From: Prorocentrum cordatum
Lineage: Eukaryota > Sar > Dinophyceae > Prorocentrales > Prorocentraceae
Length of the DNA: 27,500 nt
Direction: 5' to 3'
Assembly (NCBI GenBank): GCA_963575745.1
Contig: CAUYUJ010011448.1
Coordinates: 267,501-295,000, forward strand
In this document: positions 9,550 through 18,897 of the stretch, one piece after another
How positions within the stretch are numbered: position 1 is the first letter of the stretch
Layout: every line of letters begins with the position of its first letter
Notes under the pieces: generated by a model
Told to the model about the DNA's origin: nothing
The model's database searches: none
The model's input: only the letters and a program-made list of their open reading frames with translations
Program-made: the position numbers and the translations under genes

Positions 9550-11030
9550 ATGGACTCCAATCAGCGTTGGCGGGCGCTCCTTGCGGCGGCAGGGGCCCGC
9601 GAATCGGTTCAAGAAGCATTGGGCCCGCGCGGGTGCCGCACGGCCTCCGCGTTCTCTTTTGCCATCGGGTCGTCCCAGGCGCTGGAGGTGATTCTCGAGG
9701 AGATCCTTCTTGAGGTGGCGGCGGTCGGGGTGCCGCTGGGGGCGGCTGCAACGAACGTGGGTGCTTCTGGAGGCTCTGGCACGACGCTTAGGCGCTCTGC
9801 AATGGCGGGGGCCCCGCGCAACAACGGGCCTCCTCTGACCCCGACTGGTCCGACGCCCTGCTGCCGCGCCTCGGCAAGGAAACCCAGGACGAACTCCGGC
9901 TAGCCTTCAAGTCGAACTACCACGGGGAGATCTTGGACCCAGGCAGCATGCTGGGGCAACGCTGCTGGGCACAAGTCTACCACGTGCTTCGCTCGGACAG
10001 CTCAATCACATGGACGCCGTGGGCCCAAGAGATCAGCGAACGCAAGCGCGCGGAGATTCTGCAACGGAAAGGCAATTTTGCGGCACGCAGCAACAGGGAG
10101 CTTCTGATCCAACTGTTTTTGGAAGACACCCCGCAGGTCGACGAGTCATCCTTTTCGGCGGGCCCGTGGAAGATCAGCCAGCTCCTTCAGATTCGGCGGA
10201 ACACGCTCGCTCTGTGCGGGGCTTGCCGCCTAGCGTCGCACAAGACTTCTGACGCGAAGCTCCTGGCACTCTACGCCGTGCAGTGCAGCCTTGAAAGTGG
10301 CCTCCAGGCCCCCAACCTTTCCGGTTGATCGACGCAGACATAGCAAAATTCCGAGATGGTGTACCAGCTGGTCAACGAGGAGAGCTGGTCTCTCGACGAC
10401 GCCCTCCTTAAGTTCACCACCGGCAGGCAGGGTCTGGGCACCGCCGTGCAGGCGCGCCCAAAAACCGCTGCTTCAAGCGCGTCCACCCGTTCAGGCGGGA
10501 AAGGAAAACCATGTTCCGCTTCCTCCGGGGGCGAGGGCGCGCGGCGCCAGGGAGGGCACGGGCGCTCTCGAACTCCGCCGCGGGGCCCCCCGAGGAGAGG
10601 CGCTGGGCCGAAAGGGCGCGACAGGGGGGCGCCGTCGGGCAGACCGCGGCTGTCGGACCACTGGGGCAGGTCTGCGAAGGGTCCGCCGACGGGCGGTGCA
10701 AGGCCACCCGTTCGCGCCGCCGCCTCTCGCAGGGCACCCAGGGGCGCTGCGCGTATTCGCTCAAGTGCCCCGCCCCCAAGGCCGACGGGTCCATGTGTGG
10801 GGTGACCGACCACAAGGCCTCGTCCTGCCCCCACCTCGGGGGCCGGCCCCTTCGTTCGGGACAGCTCTCAACGCCGTGTCCGGCGCCCGGCGCCAGGGAA
10901 GCGCGGCCGCTAGCGCGCCCGCCGACGAATTCAGCATATCCCGAATTTCCAGACTGTCCAGCCGCGGGCAACGGCGCACCAGTTCGGCAAGGCGCGCCTG
11001 TTCATCTCAGAAATAGCGCGTTGTGTGGTC
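9550..11030 (+). pseudogene. Decayed gag-like portion of a dinoflagellate-type retroelement
   Basis: The first reading frame opens at the ATG at 9550 (MDSNQRWRALLAAAG) and stays open to 9903. The next block (WSDALLPRLGKETQDELR onward) lies in another frame from about 9843 and contains TWTPWAQEISERKRAEILQR and LALCGACRLASHKT, until a stop at 10326-10328. The block MVYQLVNEESWSLDDALLKF resumes at 10356, and a third frame (10511 onward) carries the basic region and a zinc-knuckle-like CGVTDHKASSC (about 10797-10829). This fits C-x4-H-x4-C but lacks the usual first Cys two residues upstream. At least three frameshifts or stops make it non-functional. The gag assignment rests on position before the knuckle and RT and on resemblance to families I recall from dinoflagellate genomes. 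Confidence 0.65.
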
Positions 11031-11055
11031 GCTTGGAGGGGGGGCGGGTGGAACC

Positions 11056-11150
11056 GGACCCCCCCCCCCCTGGAAGGAGGGGGGGGGGGGCCTCGAACGC
11101 CCCCCCCTCCTCCCGTGAAGGAGGGGGGGGGGTTCGAACGTTCCCCCCCC
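11056..11150. repeat. C-run/G-run hairpins
   Basis: A run of 12 C (11059-11070) is followed after eight bases by about 12 G (11079-11090). A second C-run/G-run pair follows (about 11100-11132), and another C run at about 11143-11150. Both form hairpins and have G-quadruplex and i-motif potential. They directly follow the decayed gag segment. Confidence 0.85.
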
Positions 11151-11214
11151 CTCCCATACTTCTCCTTTCTCCCTCTCCTCGGTGGCGCCGGCGTCGGCGG
11201 CGGCTGGCGGTGGC

Positions 11215-12005
11215 GGCGGGGGTGCTGGTGGTGGTGGTAGTGGCGGTGGTGCTGATGGTGGTGAGGTGATTTGTGGTGGTTGTGGTGTTGGTGGTGGTGG
11301 TGGGGTGTGCTGCTGGTAGTAGTGGTGGTGGTTGTGGCGGTGGTGGTGGTGGTGTGGTAGATTGGTGGTGGTGGTGGTGGTAGTGGTGGTGGGTTTTTGT
11401 ATTGGTGGTGGTGGTGGTGAACTGTTGTGGTGGTGGTAGTGGCTGTGGTGGTGGTGGTTGTGTGGTGGTTTGGTGGTGGTGGTGGTGGGTTGAGGTGGTG
11501 ATGGTGGTGGTCGTGGTGGTGGCAGTGGTGGTGGTGGTGGCGTGGTGGTTTGTGGTGGTAGTGGTGGTGCTGGTGGTGGTGGGCTGTATTGTTGGTGGTG
11601 GTGGTGCTGCTGGTAGTGGTGGTGGTTGTGGTTGTGGTGGTGGTGGGTGGTGGGTGGTGGGTGGTGGGTGGTGGTGGTGGTGGTGGTGGTTGTGGTGGTG
11701 GTGGTGGTGTGGTGGTTTGTTGGTGGTAGGTTGTGATGATGGTGGTGGTGGTGGCGGTGGTGGTGATGGTGGTGGTAATGGTGTGGTGGTTTGTGGTGGT
11801 GGTGGTTGTGGTGGGTTGTGGTGGGTTGTGGTGGTGCTGGTGGTGGTGGCGTTTTTGGTGGTGGTGTTGGTGGTGGTGAGGTGGTTGGTGATGATGGTGG
11901 TGGTGGTGATGGTGGGTTGTGGTGGTTGTGGTGGTGGTTGTGGTGGTGGCGGTTGTGTTGGTGGTGGTCTGGTGGTTTGTGGTGGTGGTGGTGGTTGTGG
12001 TTTTG
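11215..12005. repeat. G/T-only GGT/GTT array
   Basis: About 790 bases of GGT, TGG and GTT words with almost no C and very little A on the + strand. Strand asymmetry is extreme. The open frames through it encode Val/Gly/Trp runs and are artefacts. It separates the gag-like and middle segments of the retroelement. Confidence 0.95.
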
Positions 12006-12009
12006 TGGT

Positions 12010-12440
12010 TTGGCCTTCCGCTCTTCCCGCCGCTGTGTTTTGGCTTTGGGTCAGGGTTCTAATGGGTGCCTCTTGAGGTCTCGTCAGAAGGGTCTCGGGG
12101 GCGTCTGAGGAGCATGCGCGGGCTCGATATGACGATTTGTGTGTTCCGTCTGCGGCCTCTGGGTCCTCTGGTCATCGTCGCTGCGTCCCCGCCGTCGGCG
12201 CTGCTGGCCGCCGCCAGCGCGGGCGCCGGCGCCGGCGCAAGGGAGGGGGGGGGGTTGACCCCCCCCCTCCTGGGCCCTCTCTGGTCATCGTCGTTGCGTT
12301 GGCGCTGCGGCGGCCGCCAACGCCGGCGCCAGCGCCGGGGGGTGGGGGGGTGTGGGGGGGGGGGATAGGGGGGAGGGGAGTCCCCCTGGTTCTGATCGAC
12401 GGCGCCGAGATGGGGGGCCCACCCCCAAAAGCGCCGCCGA
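12010..12440. other. GC-rich region with a diverged internal duplication and G runs
   Basis: GGTCATCGTCGCTGCGT near 12170 and GGTCATCGTCGTTGCGT near 12283 begin two related blocks rich in GGCGCTG and GCCGCC. Long G and C runs (12244-12268, 12340-12380) flank them. No gene recognised. Confidence 0.5.
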
Positions 12441-13047
12441 ATGTTCCCAAGGCAAGCGCCCGTGAAACGCGCTCTCTCTCATCTCCATGTGCGCCGCGTC
12501 TTTCTGGAGATCCACGCCGGTCAGCGTGCCCACTCGTCCGCGGGCGTCGCGCGGGCGCAACTGGCGGTAGTCGTGCCGTCGGGCGCGGGCCCCGTGCTCG
12601 GGGGCCCAGGCGCGACTTGGCGGTGGATGAAGTCTTCGGCCGCATCCTTCGCCTGACGTGGCCTGGGGCGGTAGGCTTCGCTACAGCCTCACCCCTGGAC
12701 TTCAGTCATCCTTGCCGCCGCTGGCCAGCGCGTGCTCCGCCCTGCTGCAAGCGGCCGGACGCCTCGCTCCTCCTTGACGCGCAGACAGACCGGACAGACC
12801 AGATGACCCAGCGACGCTCGATCGACATCTTGACTGCTGTTCCTGCTTGCGGTGGCCACGTCTTGTCGGCACGCTCGCCGTTGACCGATGTTATTCGGGG
12901 GAAAACAAACCTACCTCGCTTTTGACCACCCTCGCTTCCAAGAGATACCAAACGATGACAAATTGCGGCCTGTACTGGTCAGGCCGCTTGACGAGGAGGC
13001 GCGTGGTATGGCTTGGTTTTGCCTGGAAGCGAAAGCGGGGGAGGTAA
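12441..13047 (+). pseudogene. Possible middle segment of the retroelement polyprotein
   Basis: One frame contains VFLEIHAG near 12509. This resembles the FLE(L/I)xAG motif of the methyltransferase-like domain that I recall between gag and RT in dinoflagellate retroelements. Another frame then continues with DEVFGRILRLTWPGAVGF and ASPLDFSHPC, followed by DILTAVPACGGHVLSARSPL (12824-12883) and a stop at 12925. A third frame picks up HPRFQEIPNDDKLRPVLVRP and MAWFCLEAKAGE. The breaks between frames indicate decay. The position between the gag and RT pieces supports the call; the motif match is by eye and partial. Confidence 0.4.
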
Positions 13048-13517
13048 TTCACGCTCTAAGTTATGGACGTCGCCCCGCGCTGGCTCTGGGTGGGCGCGCG
13101 AGCGCTCGGTGCTGCCCTGGGCGCGACTTGGCTCTTTGGCGTCGCCCACGGAGGCCCTCGCCCCGCTAGCGACAGCGGCCCCTCGCCACCTCGGGGGGCG
13201 CGCCCGCGCCGCGGGCGTGGGCGCGGCGGATAATCATCCAGCGCCCTCCTCCCCTCCTCTGCTCGGGCCAGGCGAAAGGGGGGGATTGGGAAAGGGGGGG
13301 GTACGAAATTCTTTACGCTTCGCGTATCCCCACCAGCCCATCTCACAACAGCAACTCTTGCGAAGCATGTCGACAGTCGTGTTTTTCAGGCGTGTGTCCG
13401 CTTGGCCCCGCATATCTCCCCTGTTACTCCTTCCTCCCGCCTCCTTGTACATCCTCCTTGTGGGGGGAGCGGGAGAAGGATGAGGTGGAGGAGGAGGGAG
13501 AGAAAGCGCTCGTCGTG
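13048..13517. other. Unrecognised GC-rich sequence
   Basis: Unique GC-rich DNA (13048-13260), then G-run and AG-rich sequence. No supported gene. Confidence 0.5.
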
Positions 13518-13950
13518 GTTTGAGTCGTTTGGGTTTTTTCGTCCTGGTGTGAGTCGCTCGGGCCCTTCTTCCTGGTGTGAGTCGTTCGGACTCTTCGTGG
13601 TGTGAGTCGTTCGGGCTCTTCGTCCTGGTGTGAGTCGTTCGGGCTTCTCGTAGTGTGAGTTGTTCGGGCCCCTCGTCCTGGTGTGAGTCGTTCGGGCCCC
13701 TCCTCCTGGTGTGACTCGTTCGGGCTCCTCGTGGTGTGAGTCGTTCGGGGCCCTCGTCGTGGTGTGAGTCGTTCGGGCTCCTCGTGGTGTGAGTCGTTCG
13801 GGCGCCTCGTCCTGGTGTGAGTCGTTCGGGCCCCTCCTTCTGGTGTGAGTCGTTCGGGCTCTTCGTGGTGTGAGTCGTTCGGGCCCCTCGTCCTGGTGTG
13901 AGTCGTTCGGGCTCCTCGTGGCGTGAGGCGTTCGGGCACCTCGTCCCCTT
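13518..13950. repeat. Minisatellite with alternating 28- and 25-bp units (about 16 units)
   Basis: GTGTGAGTCGTTCGGGC recurs about 16 times. Units carrying CCCCTCGTCCTG are 28 bp and units carrying TCCTCGTG are 25 bp, so the variant is an in-phase 3-bp difference. Both lengths are 1 modulo 3, so any reading cycles through all frames. Because no frame contains a stop on the - strand, artefactual proteins over 300 residues appear (DSHQDEGPERLTP-like). I regard those as repeat products. Confidence 0.9.
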
Positions 13951-14273
13951 TTGGGGCGTCTTGGGGGCCTCTTGGCGGCCCCAGGGGCTTCTAGGAGCGT
14001 CTTGGGTGCCTTGGGGGAGCCTCTTCGGGCCTCTTGGGAGCCTCTTGGAGGCCGTTTGGGGCGTCTTGGGGGCCTCTTGGCGGCCCCAGGGGCTTCCAGG
14101 AGCGTCTTGGGTGCCTCGGGGGAGCCTCTTGGGGCCTCTTGGGGGCCTCTTGGGGGCATCTTGGGGGCCTCTTGGAGGCCTCTTGGGGGCCTCCTGGGGG
14201 CCTCTTGGGGCCATCTTGGGGCCTCTTGGTGCCTCCTGGGCGCTTCTTGGGGCCATCTTGGAGGAAATCGATC
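13950..14273. repeat. GGGGCCTCTTGG-type short tandem repeat
   Basis: Words GGGGCCTCTTGG, GGGGCATCTTGG and GGAGGCCTCTTGG recur with a period near 12 bp. A larger duplication is also visible: the block with CTTGGCGGCCCCAGGGGCTT occurs at about 13971 and again near 14075. Related GGGGCCTCTTGG-like words appear at 21000-21075 and 22780-23050 inside the carrier intron. Confidence 0.8.
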
Positions 14274-14460
14274 AAAGAAGAGGGGAGCTTTAATTAGCGC
14301 TGCCCCCTCAGAAGGGCAAAATGGGGCCAAAACCTTAGTAAAATCAATGATTTTGGCTTGAAAGAAGAGGGGAGCTTTAATGAGCGCTGCCCCCTCAGAA
14401 GGCCAAAATGGGGCCAAAACCGTATTGAAAATCAATGATTTTGGCTTCAAAGAAGAGGGG
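14274..14460. repeat. Two tandem copies of an 87/88-bp unit plus a truncated third
   Basis: AAAGAAGAGGGG starts units at 14274, 14361 and 14449. Each full unit continues with AGCTTTAAT, AGCGCTGCCCCCTCAGAAGG and AATCAATGATTTTGGCTT. The third copy diverges after about 12 bases into a G run. Confidence 0.9.
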
Positions 14461-15294
14461 GGGGGTTTTCTCCCTCCCCCCGTCGGGGCCAGAATCCTCG
14501 TGAGGGGTGTCGTTTTTTAGCCCTCCGAGGAGTCGAAAATGACCCCCCCAACGACCCGCGGAGGGACCTCTCCAGGCCCAGGGGGAGGGGGTGGGGTAAA
14601 CCCCTCCCCGAAGGGGAAGAAGGGGGGTTGAGAACAGAGCGGGCTCTCTAAACCACTCATGCCCAAAGGGCTGGTGGGATTTGCTGCATGCAGCTGGTTT
14701 CGGCCTCACCGAGGGGCCCGTTCCTCGATACATAGCCGCCTCCGGCGCCGGGAGGCGTCGGGAAAATCAGCTACGTGAGCTGATTCTCAAACCCCCCCTT
14801 TGCTATCCCCCCCTTTCGCCCGACCCGATCTGCTCGCGGGCGGCGTCGCGCAGCTCATCCGGCCCTTCGCCGGCGCAGTCCCCGGCCAGCTGTCTGCGCT
14901 CTGGGGCGAGGTGGGCCCTGGTGGCCACGAAGAGCTCCGCCTTCCGCAGCGGACCTCTCCAGACGGCGCGCCCATTTTGGAAGTCCGACGTGCTCTGCGT
15001 TGGCCGCGGCGGCGTGCTCGCTGGCCGCCGCTTCGTGCCGTCGATTCGGGGGGGCGAGCGTGCCGTCGATTCGGGGGGGGCGAGCTCAAGGGCTCCGACC
15101 GTGGCCGGCGCGCCGCCGTCCAGTGCCACTCCGACGCCATCCGGCCAGACCTCCTCCGCAGCGCTCTCCCGCCGACGCTCCCAGGGCATGGCCTCGCGCG
15201 CCGCCTGTGGTCGCGGAGAGGCTTGCCGCGCGGATGCCCTCGTCGAGCTGTTCACCTCCCAGCGCCGCGCCGGCGCCCCGCGCCGCCGTGCTCA
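14461..15294. other. Unrecognised GC-rich sequence
   Basis: This region has overlapping open frames on both strands of up to about 230 codons, none with a motif I recognise. GTGCCGTCGATTCGGGGGGGC is nearly duplicated at 15036-15056 and 15060-15079. Given its position between the middle and RT pieces it may contain unrecognisably decayed retroelement sequence, but I cannot show that. Confidence 0.4.
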
Positions 15295-15452
15295 AGTCGG
15301 GCGTGCCCCTCTACAGGGGGATTCTTCAAAAATGGTAAAAAGAAATAGTCCGGGGACGATTTCTTGAGCGATGAATCTTTTGGGGGGTATTTTTTGAGTA
15401 TTTTTCAATTTTTCGCCCCAAATCCCCCCCTGTTGGGAGACAGCCCCGACCT
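15295..15452. mobile_element. Foldback element with about 40-45-bp arms
   Basis: The left arm 15295-15334 (AGTCGGGCGTGCCCCTCTAC, AGGGGGATTCTTCAAAAATG) is matched in reverse complement by 15407-15452 (AGGTCGGGGCTGTCTCCCAA, CAGGGGGGGATTTGGGG, CGAAAAATT). The match is imperfect and includes small indels. The interior of about 70 bases is AT-rich. A related right-arm sequence occurs at 8790-8873, which supports a repeat family. No transposase, no clear target duplication. Confidence 0.6.
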
Positions 15453-15779
15453 GGCACGAGCGCCTCGTTGCCCCCGGGGGCGCGACCGCCGGCGCGCCCC
15501 GTTGCGGGCGGGGGAGGGGCGCGTGGCACCTGGCGACGGGGCCCGCCCAGCCACGGACGCCACTGGCGCCTTGAGGTCAGGAGGGAAAGAAACACACAGA
15601 TACAAGTAATCGTCGACCCCCCAGAAAATATGGAAAATATGGGAAGGGGGGGGGGGAAGACGAAAATCCCAAAAATATGGAAAACTATGGGGAATCTTTT
15701 TGTTTCAGTGTATTTATTTGTGTGTCCCAGGGCTCCTTTATGAAAATCCTGCGACAGCACATCTTCCATGTAATTCAGG
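15453..15779. other. Spacer with a second, weaker inverted repeat
   Basis: ACACACAGATACAAGTAA (about 15590) is roughly complementary to TGTATTTATTTGTGTGT (about 15709-15725). Between them AAATATGGAAAATATGGG and AAATATGGAAAACTATGGGG repeat around a G run. It has no coding character apart from the start of the RT-linked frame downstream. Confidence 0.45.
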
Positions 15780-17590
15780 CCAGCCCCCTGCGTGACCCCG
15801 CGCTCGACAAGTGCACGGGCGTCGCGGCCCCGCTCGTCCGTCATCGGCCCTCCTGCGAGCCGCGGATGAGGAGTTCCTGCGTTCCTGCGCGCGCGAAGTT
15901 TTACCCCGCCTTTCGTTTGGCCTTGATGCGTCATCTACTCGCCATCGTCGGCGCTCGGGGCACCCAGCTCATAGACGTCGCCGAGGCAGCTCCGCACGTC
16001 AATGACAAGGTGAAGCTGTGCGAGAAGGCCTTCGAGGACATCGCGTCCGCGGAGGCCGTCCAGCACCCTTCCCCCGGGGTGGGTTTCGCGGTCGATGTCA
16101 GCAAGGCCCACAAAACGATTGAGGAGTCGAGAAAAATAATGGGGCCTAGTGATGCTCCAGCACCAGCAGCGGTTGCACCACTACGTGGTTTGCCATGTCA
16201 GAGGCAAGTTCAGGGCTGCCTGGTGCAGCCAACTTGGGGCAGACTTGATTCGTCTTTGCCGCCATTTCATCTTCGTTCAGCAAGGGGCCTGGTTATGCGT
16301 GGATGACTTCTTTTTCTGGCTGGAGGAGCAATCGGCGATTTCACTCGCCGTCAGCATGTGTAGTTTCTTACGCGTGCTCGGGTGCCCCATGAGTTGGCGC
16401 AAGGTGTCCTTCGGAAGGCAGGTCCGCTGGATTGGCCTGGAGGTGAATTTCCACGCCTGCTTCTGGCAAGTTCTGGAGGAGAAGCGGGCGACAGCATTCG
16501 ACCTCATCGCCGAAGTCATCGGCGTGGGCGCGCGCCTCCCCTTCGAGGTGGTGGAGGACCTCGTGGGTTTGCTCCTCTGGTTCACGGCGGCCTTGTCAGG
16601 GCTGTGGCCATGGCTTTCAGAGTTCTGCAGGGCCCTGGCCCGCCCGACCGCGTCGCTCATTTCCCTGTCCCCGCGGCAGCTCGCGGGGGCCGTGCAGCTC
16701 GCGGATGGCGCCTTCGCTTCGTGCGGGCGCACGCGTCGTTCGGCGGACACAGGCAAGGCTGGCGCGTCATCTCGGTGGGCGGCAAGGGCGCGAGTTCGCC
16801 GCGGCAGGCCGCGGAGGTCCAACCGAACGTACGGGGCAGGATTTGGCCAGAGTGCTGAATTCGCGGAGCCGCGTCCTCGCGGCCCCGGAGGGCTTCGATC
16901 GTGCCCTGGATGGCTTGGGGGCGCGCGCTGCGTGGCATTTCGTTGCAGGCATCGTTCCGCCCTCCGCTGTCTCTCCCGGGCTGCGCGGCAACGGACGCCT
17001 TCGCCAACGGCACTTCCTGGGGCATGGGGGTTTGGTGCTCCGCGGAGGCCTCAGACCCGTCCCCGGACTCCTGCCAGTGGTTCGCTCTTCAGAGCGACAT
17101 TTCAGACTTCCTGCAGGAGTGGCGTTTAGGCCCAAAAACGGAGCCGCTCATCTCGTGCTTCGAGCTCCTGGCGCAGATCGCTCTGCTGGTATGCCGGCTG
17201 CGTTCCTCCGTGCCGGCGGCGGGCCGCAGTCTGCCCCGACGAGGAGCTGGCAACACCTCCGGCGATGCCGCCATCGTGAAGGGCTTCGCAACACCGCATC
17301 CTCTGCGACATTTTGTTCCATTGGCCACGAGATGGTCGTCGATGGCCAGGCTTAAGCTTGACATTGATTGCGTCCCAGGCGTGGACAACAAGTGGGCGGA
17401 CGCTCTAAGCTGCAATTTCGAGTGGGTCCAGTACAGTTTCCCGTAGGACCAGTGCGTGAACGTCGACCTCTCGGACCTGCTCAGTCCTCGACCTTTCCGG
17501 ACCTGACATCCAGATCGTGAGCGGTGGCCGGGCCACCTGCGGTCCCTCGCCGCCGCGAGCTTGCTGTGGCACGCCCCGCGTAATTATTGA
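15780..17590 (+). pseudogene. Reverse transcriptase plus RNase H portion of the retroelement polyprotein
   Basis: RT motif A is FAVDVSKAH (16085-16111), in the reading frame open from 15677. The frame changes near 16149 and the next 200 codons carry LGADLIRLCRHFIFVQQG and the catalytic CVDD at 16296-16307, then LGCPMSWRKVSFG and VRWIGLEVN. Another frame change between about 16740 and 16900 leads to RNase H: Asp in ATDAFANG (16994), Glu in CFELLAQ (17162), Asp in SGDAAIV (17264) and Asp in NKWADALS (17399), with the usual PGxxNxWAD context. In-frame stops at 17444 and 17504 precede weaker homologous-looking sequence up to 17590. The order RT-RNase H without a following integrase suits DIRS/Ty3-like elements. 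It copied RNA to DNA in the ancestral element; it is now inactive. Confidence 0.8.
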
Positions 17591-17716
17591 GCCCTCGCAC
17601 CCCGGATTCCGAGCACATCCTTGCGTAGCCGGGTGCTGACCGCAGCTCCGGTGGCCACCTCGCCCGAACGCGGGCGGGGGGGGGCGAGCACGGCCGGGCT
17701 GCGGTGGCACGCGAGA
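17591..17716. other. Short unrecognised spacer after RNase H
   Basis: GC-rich, with a G run at about 17678. No feature recognised. Confidence 0.4.
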
Positions 17717-17824
17717 GGGTAGAAACCTGGCCGCTGCGCCATTGCAGCGGCAACGCTACCGCGGTAGAAAAACAATTCGGTACGCCTCTCTTCCCTCCCT
17801 CTCCTCCTTCAACGGGCACCGGCC
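17717..17824 (+). repeat. Direct repeat, copy 1 (about 110 bp)
   Basis: Begins GGGTAGAAACCTGGCCGCTG, continues through GCAGCGGCAAC and CGGTAGAAAAACAATTCGGT, then a pyrimidine tract and CAACGGGCACCGGCC. It matches 18179-18286 with substitutions and small indels. It lies just downstream of the pol remnant and could be a terminal or untranslated part of a retroelement, which is inference from position only. Confidence 0.75.
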
Positions 17825-18178
17825 TTGTGGGATGTAGCTGAGTTGTGGGTTTGGGTCGGTACGCGGTGAAAATTTCGGGCGTGTCCCTCAGGACGCGGCC
17901 GTGTGATCGATTGCGCCCGCCCTGGCCGCGCCGAGTCTGGAGCGTTACGCCGTCCAGTAAGCTGCCCGCTGGCGGTTCGCGTAAGCCTCGCGCGAGGCGC
18001 GGTGATGTCTACCCGGCCGAGGTCCGAAGACCTTGCGGTGTGGTTGTGAGCTCGTGTCTGTGGACCGTTTGGGCTCCAGGGGTCGCGTGCCTGCGGCGCT
18101 AACCTTTCTTGATGTCCCAAGCGCCGCTTCCCGACCCCTTTTTGCGCGCAGCAACGTCGCAAACGCGTCGTTCCGGAG
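17825..18178. other. Spacer between the two direct-repeat copies
   Basis: GC-rich unique sequence of about 350 bases with no recognisable gene. Confidence 0.5.
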
Positions 18179-18286
18179 GGGTGGAAACCTGGCCACTGCG
18201 CCACAGCGGCAACACCACCGCAGTAAAAACAAAAGATTCGGTACGTCTCTCTTCTTCCCCTCTCCTCCTATCAGCGGGCGCCGACC
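18179..18286 (+). repeat. Direct repeat, copy 2 (about 110 bp)
   Basis: Begins GGGTGGAAACCTGGCCACTG and has the same order of blocks as copy 1, including AAGATTCGGTACGTCTCTCT and CAGCGGGCGCCGACC. Similarity appears to continue faintly into GGGAT just beyond. The offset from copy 1 is about 462 bp. Confidence 0.75.
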
Positions 18287-18495
18287 CCGAGGGATTTCAT
18301 AATCCATGTGGAGTTTGCCATTCGCACAACATGGGCGCTCGTATCCGTCACCCGTCAAAAGAGTTGCCGACTTCGACGAACTGTGGACCGTTCATGCAAG
18401 GGAGCATTTATCGTCGCAGTCGTTGTCGCCGTCGCTGCCGTCGTCGTCGGTCATCTCAGCTTTGGTTTCCGCATCCTTTCCGTTTCAACACTCGT

Positions 18496-18897
18496 AGGCC
18501 TCCCAGGACGGGGTCGGAGCAGACGGGGTCGGAGGACCGCCCCGCATCGCCGACGCATCGCCGATGCGGCTCGATGCGGAGCCCGATTTTGCCCCGCGTC
18601 GACGCCGCCGATGCATTGCCCACGTCTGACGATGCATCGCTGGTGCATCGCCACCGCATCGCCGATGCATCGCCGATGCATCGGCGATGCGGCGCGATCC
18701 TCCGACCCCGTCTGTCACCACCCACCAAACCACCCCAACCCAACCCGAAGGCCTCCATTTGCCTTCCATTTCCAGTGGGGGGGGGGGGTCGGGGAACATC
18801 GAAAAAACACGTATGGAACCCATACCCCCCCAACCCGAAATTTGGGTCTTCGGGTTGGGTTGGGGTGGTCTGGTAGGTAGTCAGTCCTGGGAGGCCT
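18496..18897. repeat. Nested three-stem inverted repeat
   Basis: Outer stem: AGGCCTCCCAGGAC at 18496-18509 with its exact complement at 18884-18897 (14 bp). Left inner stem: AGACGGGGTCGGAGGA at 18521-18536 with its exact complement at 18698-18713 (16 bp). Right inner stem: 18721-18750 with 18848-18877, 28 of 30 matching. The left loop is made of GCATCGCCGATG words and contains an exact 24-bp palindrome at 18667-18690. The right loop has a G run and GTATGG/CCATAC. Single strands could fold into a three-way junction. Confidence 0.85.

Noticed and set aside
13234-14450. Two - strand frames over 300 codons (DSHQDEGPERLTP-like)
   Set aside because: They are produced by the 28/25-bp minisatellite and the GGGGCCTCTT repeat, which lack stops on that strand.
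14350-14455. GATTTTGGCTTGAAAG resembling the dinoflagellate spliced leader end (ATTTTGGCTCAAG)
   Set aside because: Only a core of about nine bases agrees, the leading part of the leader is missing, and the motif is simply part of the 88-bp tandem repeat.
14803-15255. - strand open frame with ELFVATRAHLAPERRQLAGD
   Set aside because: Protein-like by eye but no family recognised, and three other frames are also open in this GC-rich stretch.
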